In this document: positions 37,500 through 45,896 of the stretch, one piece after another
How the letters are laid out: the number at the start of each line of letters is the position of its first letter
How positions within the stretch are numbered: position 1 is the stretch's first letter
Assembly: GCF_000092365.1 (NCBI RefSeq)
Contig: NC_014218.1
Span: forward strand, 558,001 to 622,000
Length of the DNA: 64,000 bases
From: Arcanobacterium haemolyticum DSM 20595
GTDB taxonomy: Bacteria; Actinomycetota; Actinomycetes; Actinomycetales; Actinomycetaceae
Reading direction: 5' to 3'
Translations under genes and position numbers: made by a program
The notes under the pieces: generated by a model
The model's database searches: none
What the model saw: only the letters and a program-made list of their open reading frames with translations
Told to the model about the DNA's origin: nothing

Positions 37500-38531
37500 A
37501 GTAACGGGAGCTGGCCGTTCGACATGGTTATCATCGACGAACTCTCCTCTTTCAAGAACCATCGTGCGAAGAGGTTCACGGCATTGGTGAAAATGCGGCC
37601 GCACGTTAAGCGCTGGGTTGGGCTGACCGGAACGCCCGCGTCGAATGGGCTCATGGATGTATGGGCGCAATTCCGTCTCATCGACGGCGGCAAGCGTTTG
37701 GGCAGGTTCATCACTCGTTATCGCGATCGTTGGTTCGTACCCGACAAAAGGAACGGGATGCAGGTGTTCAGCTACAAGCCCCGTGTGGGTGCTGAGGATG
37801 AGATCTATGCGGCGATTGGTGACATGACGTTGTCGATGAGAACCACCGACCACCTGCAGCTACCGGAATTGACGGTGACGACAATGCCTGTGGTGCTGGA
37901 GCCGAAAGAACGACGCATGTATGAGCAGTTGAAATCTGATCTTGTCCTCGACCTCGGTGAGGCGACAATCGACGCTGCGAATGCTGCTGCATTGTCGGGC
38001 AAGTTGCTGCAGTTGGCATCGGGCGCGATCTACACGGGCGATGGTCAGTGGACGGCGGTTCATGAGCGGAAGCTCGACGCTCTCGAAGACCTCGTCGAGG
38101 CAGCCAACGGCAATCCACTGCTCGTGGCCTATTGGTTCACTCACGACCGCGAACGCATCGTCTCCCGCTTCCCGCAGGCTCGCGAGCTGAAGACCTCGGC
38201 CGATATCGAGGCATGGAACCAGGGCGAGATAACCCTCGGACTGATTCACCCCGCGTCGGCTGGCCACGGGCTGAACTTGCAGGCGAGCGGGCATCTGCTG
38301 GTGTGGTTCTCACTGACCTGGAGTCTGGAGCTCTATCAACAGACGAACGCACGGCTTTATCGGCAAGGCCAGTTAGAGCCGGTCACCATCACGCACCTGA
38401 TCTCTGAAGGAACGCTCGATGAAGCTGTCCTGAAAGCTCTTGATGCGAAAGACGCTACGCAGGCTGCGTTGATTGACGCGGTCGTATACGAAATCCGCAC
38501 AACCACTGAAAGGACAAGCTCATGCATGTGA
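37500..38531 (+). pseudogene. Phage SNF2-type helicase, N-terminally truncated
   Basis: About 343 residues of a phage SNF2/DEAD helicase. It begins at the Walker B box (WPFDMVIIDELSSFK), so motifs I and Ia are missing; the IS110 end at about 37500 marks the break. RWVGLTGTPASNGL is motif III, and GLNLQASGHLLVWF with QQTNARLYRQGQ are motifs V and VI. Without Walker A it cannot hydrolyse ATP. The next gene starts in its stop codon (TGATG). Confidence 0.85.
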
Positions 38532-38737
38532 TGACGAAATACCTCGCCACAAGGAAAGCTGCGATCGCCGCTCTGCAGGATTATGCGGTGATGGAACAGA
38601 TTATCGAGAGTACCGACGAGCAGATCAAGGCGGCTTATGCTGATGCAGCGAGCCCAGCATCCCCACGTATGGCACACCACCATCAGGCGACCTGCACGCT
38701 TCGGAGAATCGGATCGTGGCGAGCATTGAGCGAATAG
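38531..38737 (+). CDS. Small phage protein of unknown function
   Basis: A protein of 68 residues, mostly helical and hydrophilic. ATG 38531 overlaps the helicase stop; 38522 is an in-frame alternative. The C-terminal part has MAHHHQATCTLRRIGSWRAL. It overlaps the next start by 22 bases. Position in the operon is the only clue to a role in phage early functions. Confidence 0.55.
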   Translation: MTKYLATRKAAIAALQDYAVMEQIIESTDEQIKAAYADAASPASPRMAHHHQATCTLRRIGSWRALSE

Positions 38738-38976
38738 ATGCGTACAAGGCTCGCTACCTACAGGCTCGCCAGTACATGGACTGGTTCTTGCCTGCGTGGG
38801 AGGTCATCGCTGAAGACGACCGCTTCATCCTCGAAGGCTTCTTCCTCAGCGAGGGGAGGCAAGATGAGAAGGTGTCGATGATAGCCGATCATTTCTACGT
38901 CGAGCGTGACACGGTCTATCGGCGCAAGAACCGGGCCCTCGACAGGTTCGCCACCGCCTTGTATGGACAGCTCTAG
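38716..38976 (+). CDS. Phage sigma-factor-like HTH protein
   Basis: An 86-residue protein with a C-terminal helix-turn-helix (MIADHFYVERDTVYRRKNRAL, quoted in two parts MIADHFYVERD and TVYRRKNRAL) like region 4 of sigma factors or ArpU-type regulators of late phage genes. GTG 38716 is the start that fits. It is the last gene before a hairpin, and such proteins are often found ahead of HNH and terminase genes in actinobacterial and Firmicute phages. Confidence 0.65.
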   Translation: MASIERIDAYKARYLQARQYMDWFLPAWEVIAEDDRFILEGFFLSEGRQDEKVSMIADHFYVERDTVYRRKNRALDRFATALYGQL

Positions 38977-39052
38977 CGTTAGCGGGTATCCGAAACATGC
39001 GATAGAAAACCGCATATCGGTGTGAGAACATGTAAGTGGTTGAAAACTAGGA

Positions 39053-39088
39053 GAAGCCCCAAGAACCCACACGGGAACTTGGGGCTTC
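39053..39088 (+). terminator. Hairpin ahead of the phage HNH gene
   Basis: GAAGCCCCAAG and CTTGGGGCTTC form a perfect 11 bp stem; CCC and GGG can extend it inside. There is no T-run. It separates the early and packaging blocks. Confidence 0.65.
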
Positions 39089-39115
39089 ACCATGCTAGGG
39101 AAAGGAGCCAGTGCG

Positions 39116-39469
39116 ATGCCAATCAAACCCGCCTCCCCGTGCTCCCACCCCGCCTGCCCTGAGCTCACCCACGAACGCTACTGCGAGGCCCACACCAAGG
39201 CAGAGGACGCTCGGTATCGGAAGTATCAGCGTGATCCGAAGATCAACCGCCGCTACGGCTCACGGTGGCGTAAGATCCGCTCTGCCTACGTCGCCCAGCA
39301 CCCGCTCTGCGAAGACTGCCTCGAAGCCGGTCGCTACACACCCGTGCAGGAAGTCCACCACGTTCTCCCGCTCGAACACGGCGGCACCCACGACTTTGAT
39401 AACCTTCGCTCGCTGTGTAAGCCCTGCCACTCGAGACAGACATCCTTGGACGATGACCGATGGAGGTGA
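39116..39469 (+). CDS. Phage HNH endonuclease
   Basis: A 117-residue HNH protein. CSHPACPELTHERYCEAH is an N-terminal zinc-finger-like segment; CEDCLEAGRYTPVQEVHHVLP supplies the first Cys pair and His-His; LRSLCKPCHSRQT gives Asn/His and the second Cys pair. ATG 39116 has GAAAGGAG upstream. HNH proteins next to terminase genes help packaging in HK97-like phages. The small terminase gene that normally follows directly is displaced to 42264 by inserted DNA. Confidence 0.88.
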   Translation: MPIKPASPCSHPACPELTHERYCEAHTKAEDARYRKYQRDPKINRRYGSRWRKIRSAYVAQHPLCEDCLEAGRYTPVQEVHHVLPLEHGGTHDFDNLRSLCKPCHSRQTSLDDDRWR

Positions 39470-39849
39470 ACACCCAGGGTCTACACCTACTGACGAGCCC
39501 ACACGTTGCCCGCTGCCGCGTCGATCATCTGGAACCTCTCAAAACCATCTTGATGATGTTCGTTGGACACGGGGCAACGTCGAAAGCGTGGTGAGGGGTT
39601 GGGGCTCCCGATCTCTACAAGTGTTGGGAAGGTCAGCGGGCGGGGCCAACCGCGTGCAAAGTTCCTGAATCAAACAGGGTATTAACCTACCTGCGGTTTT
39701 ACTTGTTGCGAAGCCTTGGTTGTCTCTCAGTAGCGACACAAAGGCTTAAGCGGTTTTATTAGGCCCCCAGCATTCACGTCTTTTCTAATTATTGAAGAGG
39801 TGTGGGTGTTGGGTTTTTTATATCAATAAATCGAGTGAGGAGTTTTCTC
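39470..39849. other. Phage-derived sequence without a gene
   Basis: No credible coding frame. The segment to about 39670 keeps the GC-rich phage composition and then turns AT-rich near 39,690, which may mark the left edge of inserted DNA. Confidence 0.4.
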
Positions 39850-40110
39850 ATGGATCAGATGGTGCTAAAAACCCAGCAGTGGCTAAATACCACATATAAA
39901 ACAAAAACAGGGTTCGGTTCTAGAGAATGGTCGAACCGGATGGGACACGCTCACGCTTCAAGAATCGTTGGCCGAACGGAATCAGCAAAACCGATTCGAG
40001 CAGTAACGTGCATGGCATTATCCAAGGAGCCTTGTGGTTACTTACACTCTCATTTTGATACAAACCTGGTTTGGGGGCAACTTTGTTCGGTGGGGGGGGT
40101 GTTTTCCTCG
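39850..40110 (+). pseudogene. Shredded peptidoglycan-binding / endolysin-like gene
   Basis: Pieces in three frames resemble the linker and cell-wall-binding part of glycoside-hydrolase-like (DUF1906-type) lysins: MDQMVLKTQQWLNTTY in one frame, ENGRTGWDTLTLQESL in another, and SNVHGIIQGALWLLTLSF in a third, each in the expected order. At least two frameshifts and one stop break it. Recognition is by pattern only. Confidence 0.4.
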
Positions 40111-40124
40111 TTGGTAGGCACAAA

Positions 40125-40163
40125 AGTTTGGGCGTTATCTCATTGCGAAATAACGCCCAAACT
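40125..40163. terminator. Intrinsic hairpin
   Basis: AGTTTGGGCGTTAT and ATAACGCCCAAACT form a perfect 14 bp stem with an 11-base loop. It is placed to end transcription of the minus-strand bacteriocin-like gene or of plus-strand remnants. Confidence 0.65.
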
Positions 40164-40327
40164 AGGGTGAGCAGATGGCTTTTGCTACTATTGCGCGAAC
40201 TCAACCGATAGTTCAACAAGAGAACCCAGTTTACCGTCGGCAATATATCAATAGCTATCTGACTAGCGCTCCATTCGTGCTTATCGTTGCAGTTAATTCC
40301 TCTTCGGTTTTATTAGAAGCGATGAAT

Positions 40328-41239
40328 CTACTCCCACGCTCGATATACACAACTGGAGATGCTGCCACCGGTCCAACCCGTGGCGGCACTAAGACAATAA
40401 ATGCATCCGGCACCAGCGGTCAAAGCGCAGGCCCAACCACATGCAACTGAGATAACTGCCAGTACTGCCCAATTAATCCCAATACTGTTCAAACACTGGT
40501 TCAGCTTTCCCCAGTTCATGCCTAGCGGCTCAATTCCTCCCTTGCTTCCGGTATCGAGATTCACAACCGTTTTATTTGCCGATAGCTTGCCATCGTTCCA
40601 CAGACGAACCTGAACCTTGTTGTCAGACAGCATTTCACCATAGACTTCCTGCGTCACAAGTTTACCGTTCTCCCATATAAACAAAATCTTGTTTGCGAGG
40701 GACAGCTCTGACTCAAGTGGTACAGCTACGATCTTCTTCGAATCAAGAGTATAAGCTTGCGCAGCAGACCACATAGGGGTTGCGCCACTCTTTGGCGAAT
40801 ACTTCAATTCTTTGGCAGAGAGGACTTGTTCTTCTAAATCCACGCCCTTAAGTTCAACCAGCGACTTGTTAGTGTTCGCAATAGCGTTCAAGTCTGGTTC
40901 CTTATAGGTGATTGTTTCTGACCTAATAGAAGAATAATTATCCGACCCTGCAGCTTGAGCAGCGTAAGTCTGTGTTGCCACTAAAGCAATAGCAGTCAAA
41001 CATGTAACCACGCCAATCCCAACAGTAAGCAAAGGCTTGTTTTCAGTCTTACTCTTCATGCCTAAAGAAATAGCCACAACAAGTGACAGTACTCCAACAA
41101 GCCGGAAGGTTAAGCTGAAAGTATCCCCCGGAACTGCAAATGCTAGAGCTTGAAATCCAATCGACACAAACAACAATGCGACGATAAGCCGTTTTGAGTT
41201 GCCGTGTTCCGCTGACACACTATTTGACGATCCACTCAT
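40328..41239 (-). CDS. Membrane protein with a Cys-rich C-terminal domain, possible halocin-C8-like bacteriocin precursor
   Basis: A 303-residue protein. Three hydrophobic helices lie in the first 95 residues (about 17-37, 43-62, 70-95), then a soluble region of about 150 residues, then a final block of about 57 residues with six cysteines in a hydrophobic Gly/Ala-rich setting (VACGWACALTAGAGCIYCLS, then GGSISSCVYRAW). The layout, a long proprotein with a compact Cys-rich hydrophobic C-terminus, resembles halocin C8-type bacteriocins, where the C-terminus is the toxin and the rest can act as leader or immunity part. No exporter is adjacent. It could also be a plain membrane protein. AT-rich relative to the prophage. 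Confidence 0.5.
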   Translation of the reverse strand: MSGSSNSVSAEHGNSKRLIVALLFVSIGFQALAFAVPGDTFSLTFRLVGVLSLVVAISLGMKSKTENKPLLTVGIGVVTCLTAIALVATQTYAAQAAGSDNYSSIRSETITYKEPDLNAIANTNKSLVELKGVDLEEQVLSAKELKYSPKSGATPMWSAAQAYTLDSKKIVAVPLESELSLANKILFIWENGKLVTQEVYGEMLSDNKVQVRLWNDGKLSANKTVVNLDTGSKGGIEPLGMNWGKLNQCLNSIGINWAVLAVISVACGWACALTAGAGCIYCLSAATGWTGGSISSCVYRAWE

Positions 41240-41349
41240 TGTCCATTCCTTTCGTTTGGCCGATATCGAGATTGAGTGTCGGAAAGAGGGGTAGCCGAGA
41301 CCCTCTAAGGCTGGACTACCTTAGCTACACTACTTTAGCTTATGTGACG

Positions 41350-41572
41350 TGGGACATATTGTCAATGTATTCCAGGTTACAATAAAAGTAATCCTCGCCC
41401 ACCAGATAATCTGAAAAAGGCTTTCTGGAATCTAATCGATAGTTGGGCTGGAACCACAGTTCCAGTTTTGGGAGGTCCGCTCACTATGGCTGCTCATGCT
41501 GATCGTTTGCCTGATCAAAGCGAAGCGAATCGTCTTGCATACATCTATGCAACGTGTCTAAGTAAAGGCTAA
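41350..41572 (+). pseudogene. Orphan gene tail
   Basis: An open frame without a start, ending at 41572, encodes a plausible folded C-terminus (KKAFWNLIDSWAGTTVPVL, MAAHADRLPDQSEANRLAY). I do not recognise the family. The rest of 41,240-41,579 is the promoter region of the bacteriocin-like gene and a short dyad CTGGAAC-CACA-GTTCCAG. Confidence 0.3.
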
Positions 41573-41579
41573 AGCACAT

Positions 41580-42239
41580 TCACTCGTCGCAGGTGAAGCG
41601 CGCTGGGATATCTGTGTCAGGGTCTATTCCGATACTCGAATAAGTGTGGAGTGTCCCGTATCCTGATTCCCAGCGCACTTCCCAAGCGGTGTCATGTATT
41701 TTTCCTGAGCCTTTGGCCGACCACGAATACGGCGTTTTGACGCCAAGATGAAAATTGTTCGACATGGTATAGAATCGCCCAAATCTGTGATGCATCGAGC
41801 TATTTCCCCACGAATAGATAACTCGACAATTGGTATCGTCTTGCTTAGAAGGAACTATGCCGTAACTGTCCATGTTAATGACAGTCCCTGCAAAAGCTGC
41901 TGTGCCTGTTAGGAACGCAACCATGAGAATTGCTTTTACCCGTCTCTTTTTAATGTCACTATTTGTTTGCTTCAGCGTAGTGATAAGCAAGATTAAAGCT
42001 AAAACTGACACAACTAGGTAAATAGCGGCAGGAAGTAGCAGAATATTGACAGGTTTTCCTATTAGCAGGATAGGAGCACCCCGCACCACACCACCTTTTG
42101 AATAATAAACCTGCGCTACAAACATGAGAAGACCCAGCAGGGAGGCAAGCAGAAAACACAGCCGTACAGCGTTGCGATTGGAATACGTACGATTTGTCCG
42201 CATACTTACCAAAATCTCTCGAACCATTTTCAAAATCAT
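41580..42239 (-). CDS. Hypothetical membrane protein
   Basis: A 219-residue protein with three hydrophobic helices in the first 120 residues, then an extracellular-type domain of about 95 residues ending in PARFTCDE. Two cysteines (in DTNCRVIY and FTCDE) flank that domain and could bond. It lies upstream of the Cys-rich precursor on the same strand, separated by 340 bases, within the same AT-rich insertion. It could be an immunity or accessory factor, but this is a guess from position. Confidence 0.6.
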   Translation of the reverse strand: MILKMVREILVSMRTNRTYSNRNAVRLCFLLASLLGLLMFVAQVYYSKGGVVRGAPILLIGKPVNILLLPAAIYLVVSVLALILLITTLKQTNSDIKKRRVKAILMVAFLTGTAAFAGTVINMDSYGIVPSKQDDTNCRVIYSWGNSSMHHRFGRFYTMSNNFHLGVKTPYSWSAKGSGKIHDTAWEVRWESGYGTLHTYSSIGIDPDTDIPARFTCDE

Positions 42240-42263
42240 ATTTTAACAGTAAGGCTTACTTCA

Positions 42264-42836
42264 GTGGCGAAAGATGGAACCAATCGCGGTGGGCGCCGCG
42301 TCAGAGCAGGAGCGAAACCAGAGCCGCTGAACGAGAAGCTCGCCGCAGGCCGCCCAACCACGCGGCTTGATGATCCGCTGAACGAGCCGTTTGACTTCAT
42401 TGGTGCAGATGTTGGTGATGGTGCGGTGCTCGCTGGCGAGACCATGCCCGAACCCTCGGACTACCTCTCTGACATCCAGCGTGACGGCAAACCCCTGGGC
42501 GCTGACCTCGTCTACCGGGAAACATGGCAATGGCTCGACGCTCGTGGGTGTTCGCAGTTCGTCACACCGCGCTTGATCGAATCCTATGCGCAGGCGTTCG
42601 CACGCTATGTGCAATGCGAGCAAGCGATCTCCAAGTTCGGCCTGCTCGGCAAACACCCAACCACAGGGGCTGCGATCGCGTATCCTTTCGTTGCGATGTC
42701 CCAGTCTTTCGAGAAGCAAGCGAACGTGTATTGGTATGAGATTTTTGAGATTGTGCGGGCTAACTGCACTAGTGACTATTCGGGGGCGGCTCCAGGTGAT
42801 GAGGTGATGGAGCGCCTGCTGCAAGCCCGCTCCTAA
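42264..42836 (+). CDS. Phage terminase small subunit, P27 family
   Basis: A 190-residue protein, starting at GTG 42264. KDGTNRGGRRVRAGAKPEPL is a typical basic P27 N-terminus; the helical core has the DLVYRETWQWLDARGCSQFVTPRLIESYA-like helix (quoted as DLVYRETWQWLDARG) and the C-terminus keeps the P27 regulatory helix. It binds packaging-site DNA and loads the large subunit. The large terminase lies 3 kb downstream, with SAM synthetase, HNH and methylase genes between them, a common order in such phages. Confidence 0.85.
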   Translation: MAKDGTNRGGRRVRAGAKPEPLNEKLAAGRPTTRLDDPLNEPFDFIGADVGDGAVLAGETMPEPSDYLSDIQRDGKPLGADLVYRETWQWLDARGCSQFVTPRLIESYAQAFARYVQCEQAISKFGLLGKHPTTGAAIAYPFVAMSQSFEKQANVYWYEIFEIVRANCTSDYSGAAPGDEVMERLLQARS

Positions 42837-42915
42837 CACCCCTTTGATTTTCGTGTGCCTGCCCGAGATGGGTGGGCACTTTTCTATGTCCCGATTCCTT
42901 GGAAAGTGAGTATGT

Positions 42916-43776
42916 ATGTCTGTTACGAAGACTGCTGAGGCCGTGTGTATCGGCCATCCCGATAAGCTCTGCGACCTAATCGCCGACACCATTCTCGACG
43001 ACATTCTCTACGAGGACCCAGCCGCACGCGTTGCAGTAGAAGTGATGGCATCTGGCCACAGGGTTATTGTGACTGGTGAGATTACTTCGAAGGTTCGTCC
43101 GCGTATTCGTGAGTCGGTGCGCTACGACGCTGCTGGTAGTCCCGTGGCGGTTGAGACCGTGGTGGTATCGATCCAACACGACGCGGCGAAGGATCTGGAT
43201 GAGCTTGCGGCGGAGGTGAAAACCCTCATCGTTGCACCCGCGCGTAAGCCGTATCTGCCGATCAGTGCCAACACCGAGATTCTCATCAACCCCTCTGACA
43301 TGTTTACGGTTGGCGGCCCGAAAGCTGACACGGGGCTAACGGGACGGAAGCTCATGGTTGACACCTACGGTGGGCTCGGCCCGCGCGGCGGTGGCGCGTT
43401 CTCGGGTAAAGACCCGTCCAAGGTCGACCGGACGGGCGCGTACCTGGCGCGCCTGATCGCCCGCACGATCGTCGACGCCCGCCTCGCCACCGAATGCCAG
43501 ATGGCGATCAGTTATGCGATTGGGAAGGCTGATCCAGTCGCGTTCCAAATCGACACGCTCGGCACAGGCGAATACTCCGACCAGATCCTCACCAAGGCCG
43601 CAGCCGAGGTGTTTCCGCTACGCCCCGGTGGAATCATCGATGCTTTGAACCTTCGCAAGCCTGGTTTTACAAGGTACTCAACCTACGGACACTTCGGCCA
43701 CACAGGTCTGCATTGGGAAAACTCGTTCGCTCACGTTGACGCGCTAAAGAAAGCGATTACAAGACATGAAGGTTGA
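42916..43776 (+). CDS. Phage-type S-adenosylmethionine synthetase
   Basis: A 286-residue MetK-like protein, about 100 residues shorter than cellular MetK. It keeps CIGHPDKLCDLIAD (ATP and methionine site) and GGGAFSGKDPSKVDRTGAY. The central domain is shortened. It probably supplies SAM for the phage methylase two genes downstream. Its stop overlaps the next gene by 11 bases. Confidence 0.85.
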   Translation: MSVTKTAEAVCIGHPDKLCDLIADTILDDILYEDPAARVAVEVMASGHRVIVTGEITSKVRPRIRESVRYDAAGSPVAVETVVVSIQHDAAKDLDELAAEVKTLIVAPARKPYLPISANTEILINPSDMFTVGGPKADTGLTGRKLMVDTYGGLGPRGGGAFSGKDPSKVDRTGAYLARLIARTIVDARLATECQMAISYAIGKADPVAFQIDTLGTGEYSDQILTKAAAEVFPLRPGGIIDALNLRKPGFTRYSTYGHFGHTGLHWENSFAHVDALKKAITRHEG

Positions 43777-44232
43777 ATACGAATGCGCCACATGCGGTGT
43801 GCGGGGAACGCGTAGGTATGCCCGAAATCGGGTGCCTTCTCAATTCTTTTGTTCAGTGCCTTGTCAAAATGAATGGCAAAAGAGCCGCAAAGACCTCATT
43901 GAAAAGAACAAAGATCCTGAGTTTAGAAAGAAAGTCTCGGCAGGCCTCAGGCGATGCGCACGTATGGTCCCTATGACTATCACTGGCAGCAACTCTCTCA
44001 AAAGCTTCGCAAACGCGGGATCTGCAGACGGTGTGGAAGCAGGCGCAATCTCATTGTGCACCACATCATCCCAACCAAATGTGGAGGCGAGCGCTGGGGC
44101 AATAATCTCGCAGTTCTTTGCCGCTCGTGCCACCCGAAGGTTGAAGCAGAAACGAAACGTGTCTACGAACTTATTGGCGATTGGGGCATCAGCCAACTTC
44201 TTATTCAAGAAAGGCTCCACCTATGTCCATGA
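43766..44232 (+). pseudogene. Phage HNH endonuclease, frameshifted
   Basis: The N-terminal zinc finger (YECATCGVRGTRRY, FCSVPCQNEW) is in one frame from ATG 43766, and the HNH domain (CRRCGSRRNLIVHHIIPTK, LAVLCRSCHPK) is in another frame from about 43954 to 44232. The joint near 43945-43955 looks like a single indel. Separate translation of the second part from ATG 43954 is possible. Confidence 0.6.
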
Positions 44233-45479
44233 TAATCAAGCAGCTACCGATAGCTGATCTTCGGCCTGCCGCATATAACCCGCGTAAGGAACTCAAGCCT
44301 GGCGATGCTGAGTTTGAAAAGCTCAAGCGCTCCCTGAGCGAGTTCGGCTACGTCGAGCTAGTGGTGGTTAACGCGGCGAACGACAACACCGTCATCTCTG
44401 GTCATCAGCGACTGTCCGTTCTCAAACACGTGGGACAAGAAACCGTGGACTGCGTCGTCGTCGAGCTTGACGAAATGCGCGAAAAGGCGCTGAACGTTGC
44501 GATGAACAAGATCAGCGGCGAGTGGGACGAGTCCAAACTCGCCCTGCTGATTGCTGATCTGGACGCGAGTGATTTCGACGCTGAACTGACCGGTTTCGAC
44601 GACGCCGAAATCCAGCAGTTGATCGGCTCATTGGATGAGGGTGAGGTGGCCAATGATGATTTCGACCTCACCGTCGCACTCGAAGCGGCCGCTTTCGTTG
44701 AGCGCGGGGATATCTGGGCAGTCGGCCGCCACCGACTGGTGTGCGGCGACGCCACCTCACAAACCGACGTTGAGGCTTTGATGGATGGGAAGCGCGCGAA
44801 CCTTGTGCTCACGGACCCGCCATACAATGTCGCCTTCGAATCAGGCTCGGGCTTGTCCATCAAGAACGACAAAATGGATCGCGAGAAGTTCTACAACTTC
44901 CTGCTATCGGCGTTTACGAACATGGCGGCGGTGTGTGAGAAAGGCGCGAGCGCCTACGTCTTCCACGCTGACACTGAAGGCTTGAACTTCCGCCGCGCTT
45001 TTCAAGATGCTGGTTTCTACCTGTCGGGATGTTGCATCTGGGTCAAGGATTCCCTTGTCCTCGGACGCTCTCCCTACCAATGGCAACACGAACCCGTGCT
45101 CTACGGCTGGGTCAAGACCGGTAAGCATCGCTGGTATGCGGATCGCAAGCAGACCACGATCTGGAACTTCGCCAAGCCCCGCCGCAACGCTGACCACCCA
45201 ACCAGCAAGCCACTGGACTTGTTGGCGTATCCGCTTCAGAACTCCACCCAGGCCAACGCGATCGTGCTCGACACCTTCGCAGGCTCAGGTTCGACATTGA
45301 TGGCGTGCGAGACAACCGACCGCATCTGTCATGCGATGGAGCTTGACGAAAAATACGCGAGCGTTATTCTGCGCCGCTACGCCGAACACACCGGGGACGC
45401 AGCAGGAATTACCTGCCTACGCGACGGTAAACAGCTCGCGTATCTGGATGTGGTGAAGGATGTTGAACGGCAGGGATGA
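44223..45479 (+). CDS. ParB-nuclease / DNA adenine or N4-cytosine methyltransferase fusion
   Basis: A 418-residue phage protein. Residues 1-90 are a ParB/Srx-type domain (LPIADLRPAAYNPRKEL, VISGHQRLSVL); the C-terminal methylase has motif IV LTDPPYNVAFE and later motif I DTFAGSGSTLMACE, the beta-class order. It modifies phage or host DNA, with SAM from the neighbouring synthetase. ATG 44223 fits the start of homology. Confidence 0.9.
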   Translation: MSMIIKQLPIADLRPAAYNPRKELKPGDAEFEKLKRSLSEFGYVELVVVNAANDNTVISGHQRLSVLKHVGQETVDCVVVELDEMREKALNVAMNKISGEWDESKLALLIADLDASDFDAELTGFDDAEIQQLIGSLDEGEVANDDFDLTVALEAAAFVERGDIWAVGRHRLVCGDATSQTDVEALMDGKRANLVLTDPPYNVAFESGSGLSIKNDKMDREKFYNFLLSAFTNMAAVCEKGASAYVFHADTEGLNFRRAFQDAGFYLSGCCIWVKDSLVLGRSPYQWQHEPVLYGWVKTGKHRWYADRKQTTIWNFAKPRRNADHPTSKPLDLLAYPLQNSTQANAIVLDTFAGSGSTLMACETTDRICHAMELDEKYASVILRRYAEHTGDAAGITCLRDGKQLAYLDVVKDVERQG

Positions 45480-45582
45480 TCATCTCTCTTTGTCGTTGAT
45501 ATTCAGGGCGAAAATGACTGGATAAGCACCCGCACCTATGGCTGTATGTACATGACCGAACAAGAAATAAAGGAGCGAGGTC

Positions 45583-45870
45583 ATGAACAACGACAAGGTC
45601 ACGATGGAGCTGCTGCAGATGGCGACCGACAGCTACGGCACGGTGATCGCCTACGGAGACTTCGTGCTCGCCTCGGTCTATCGCCACCTGGGCAAAGGCC
45701 GGATCGGAAACGACGCCCGCGTCTACAAGCTCGCCGAGCAGCCCATCGGCGGCTGGGGACCGGACGCCCGCAGTTTCATTGAATGCGAACTTACCCTGGT
45801 CGCCGAGGCTGACGAACTGTTCGAAGACGCCGGCCACGCCATCGCCTGGGCGCTTGCCCACACTAACTAG
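45583..45870 (+). CDS. Small phage protein of unknown function
   Basis: A 95-residue acidic protein; AAAGGAG precedes ATG 45583. It has two mixed alpha/beta stretches and no known motif. It stands between the methylase and large terminase genes, where small variable proteins are common. Confidence 0.7.
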   Translation: MNNDKVTMELLQMATDSYGTVIAYGDFVLASVYRHLGKGRIGNDARVYKLAEQPIGGWGPDARSFIECELTLVAEADELFEDAGHAIAWALAHTN

Positions 45871-45896
45871 CCAGCACAGGAAGGAGCCTGAAGGGT

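Noticed and set aside
42916-43776. Housekeeping metK
   Set aside because: About 100 residues too short and embedded in phage genes next to a phage methylase.
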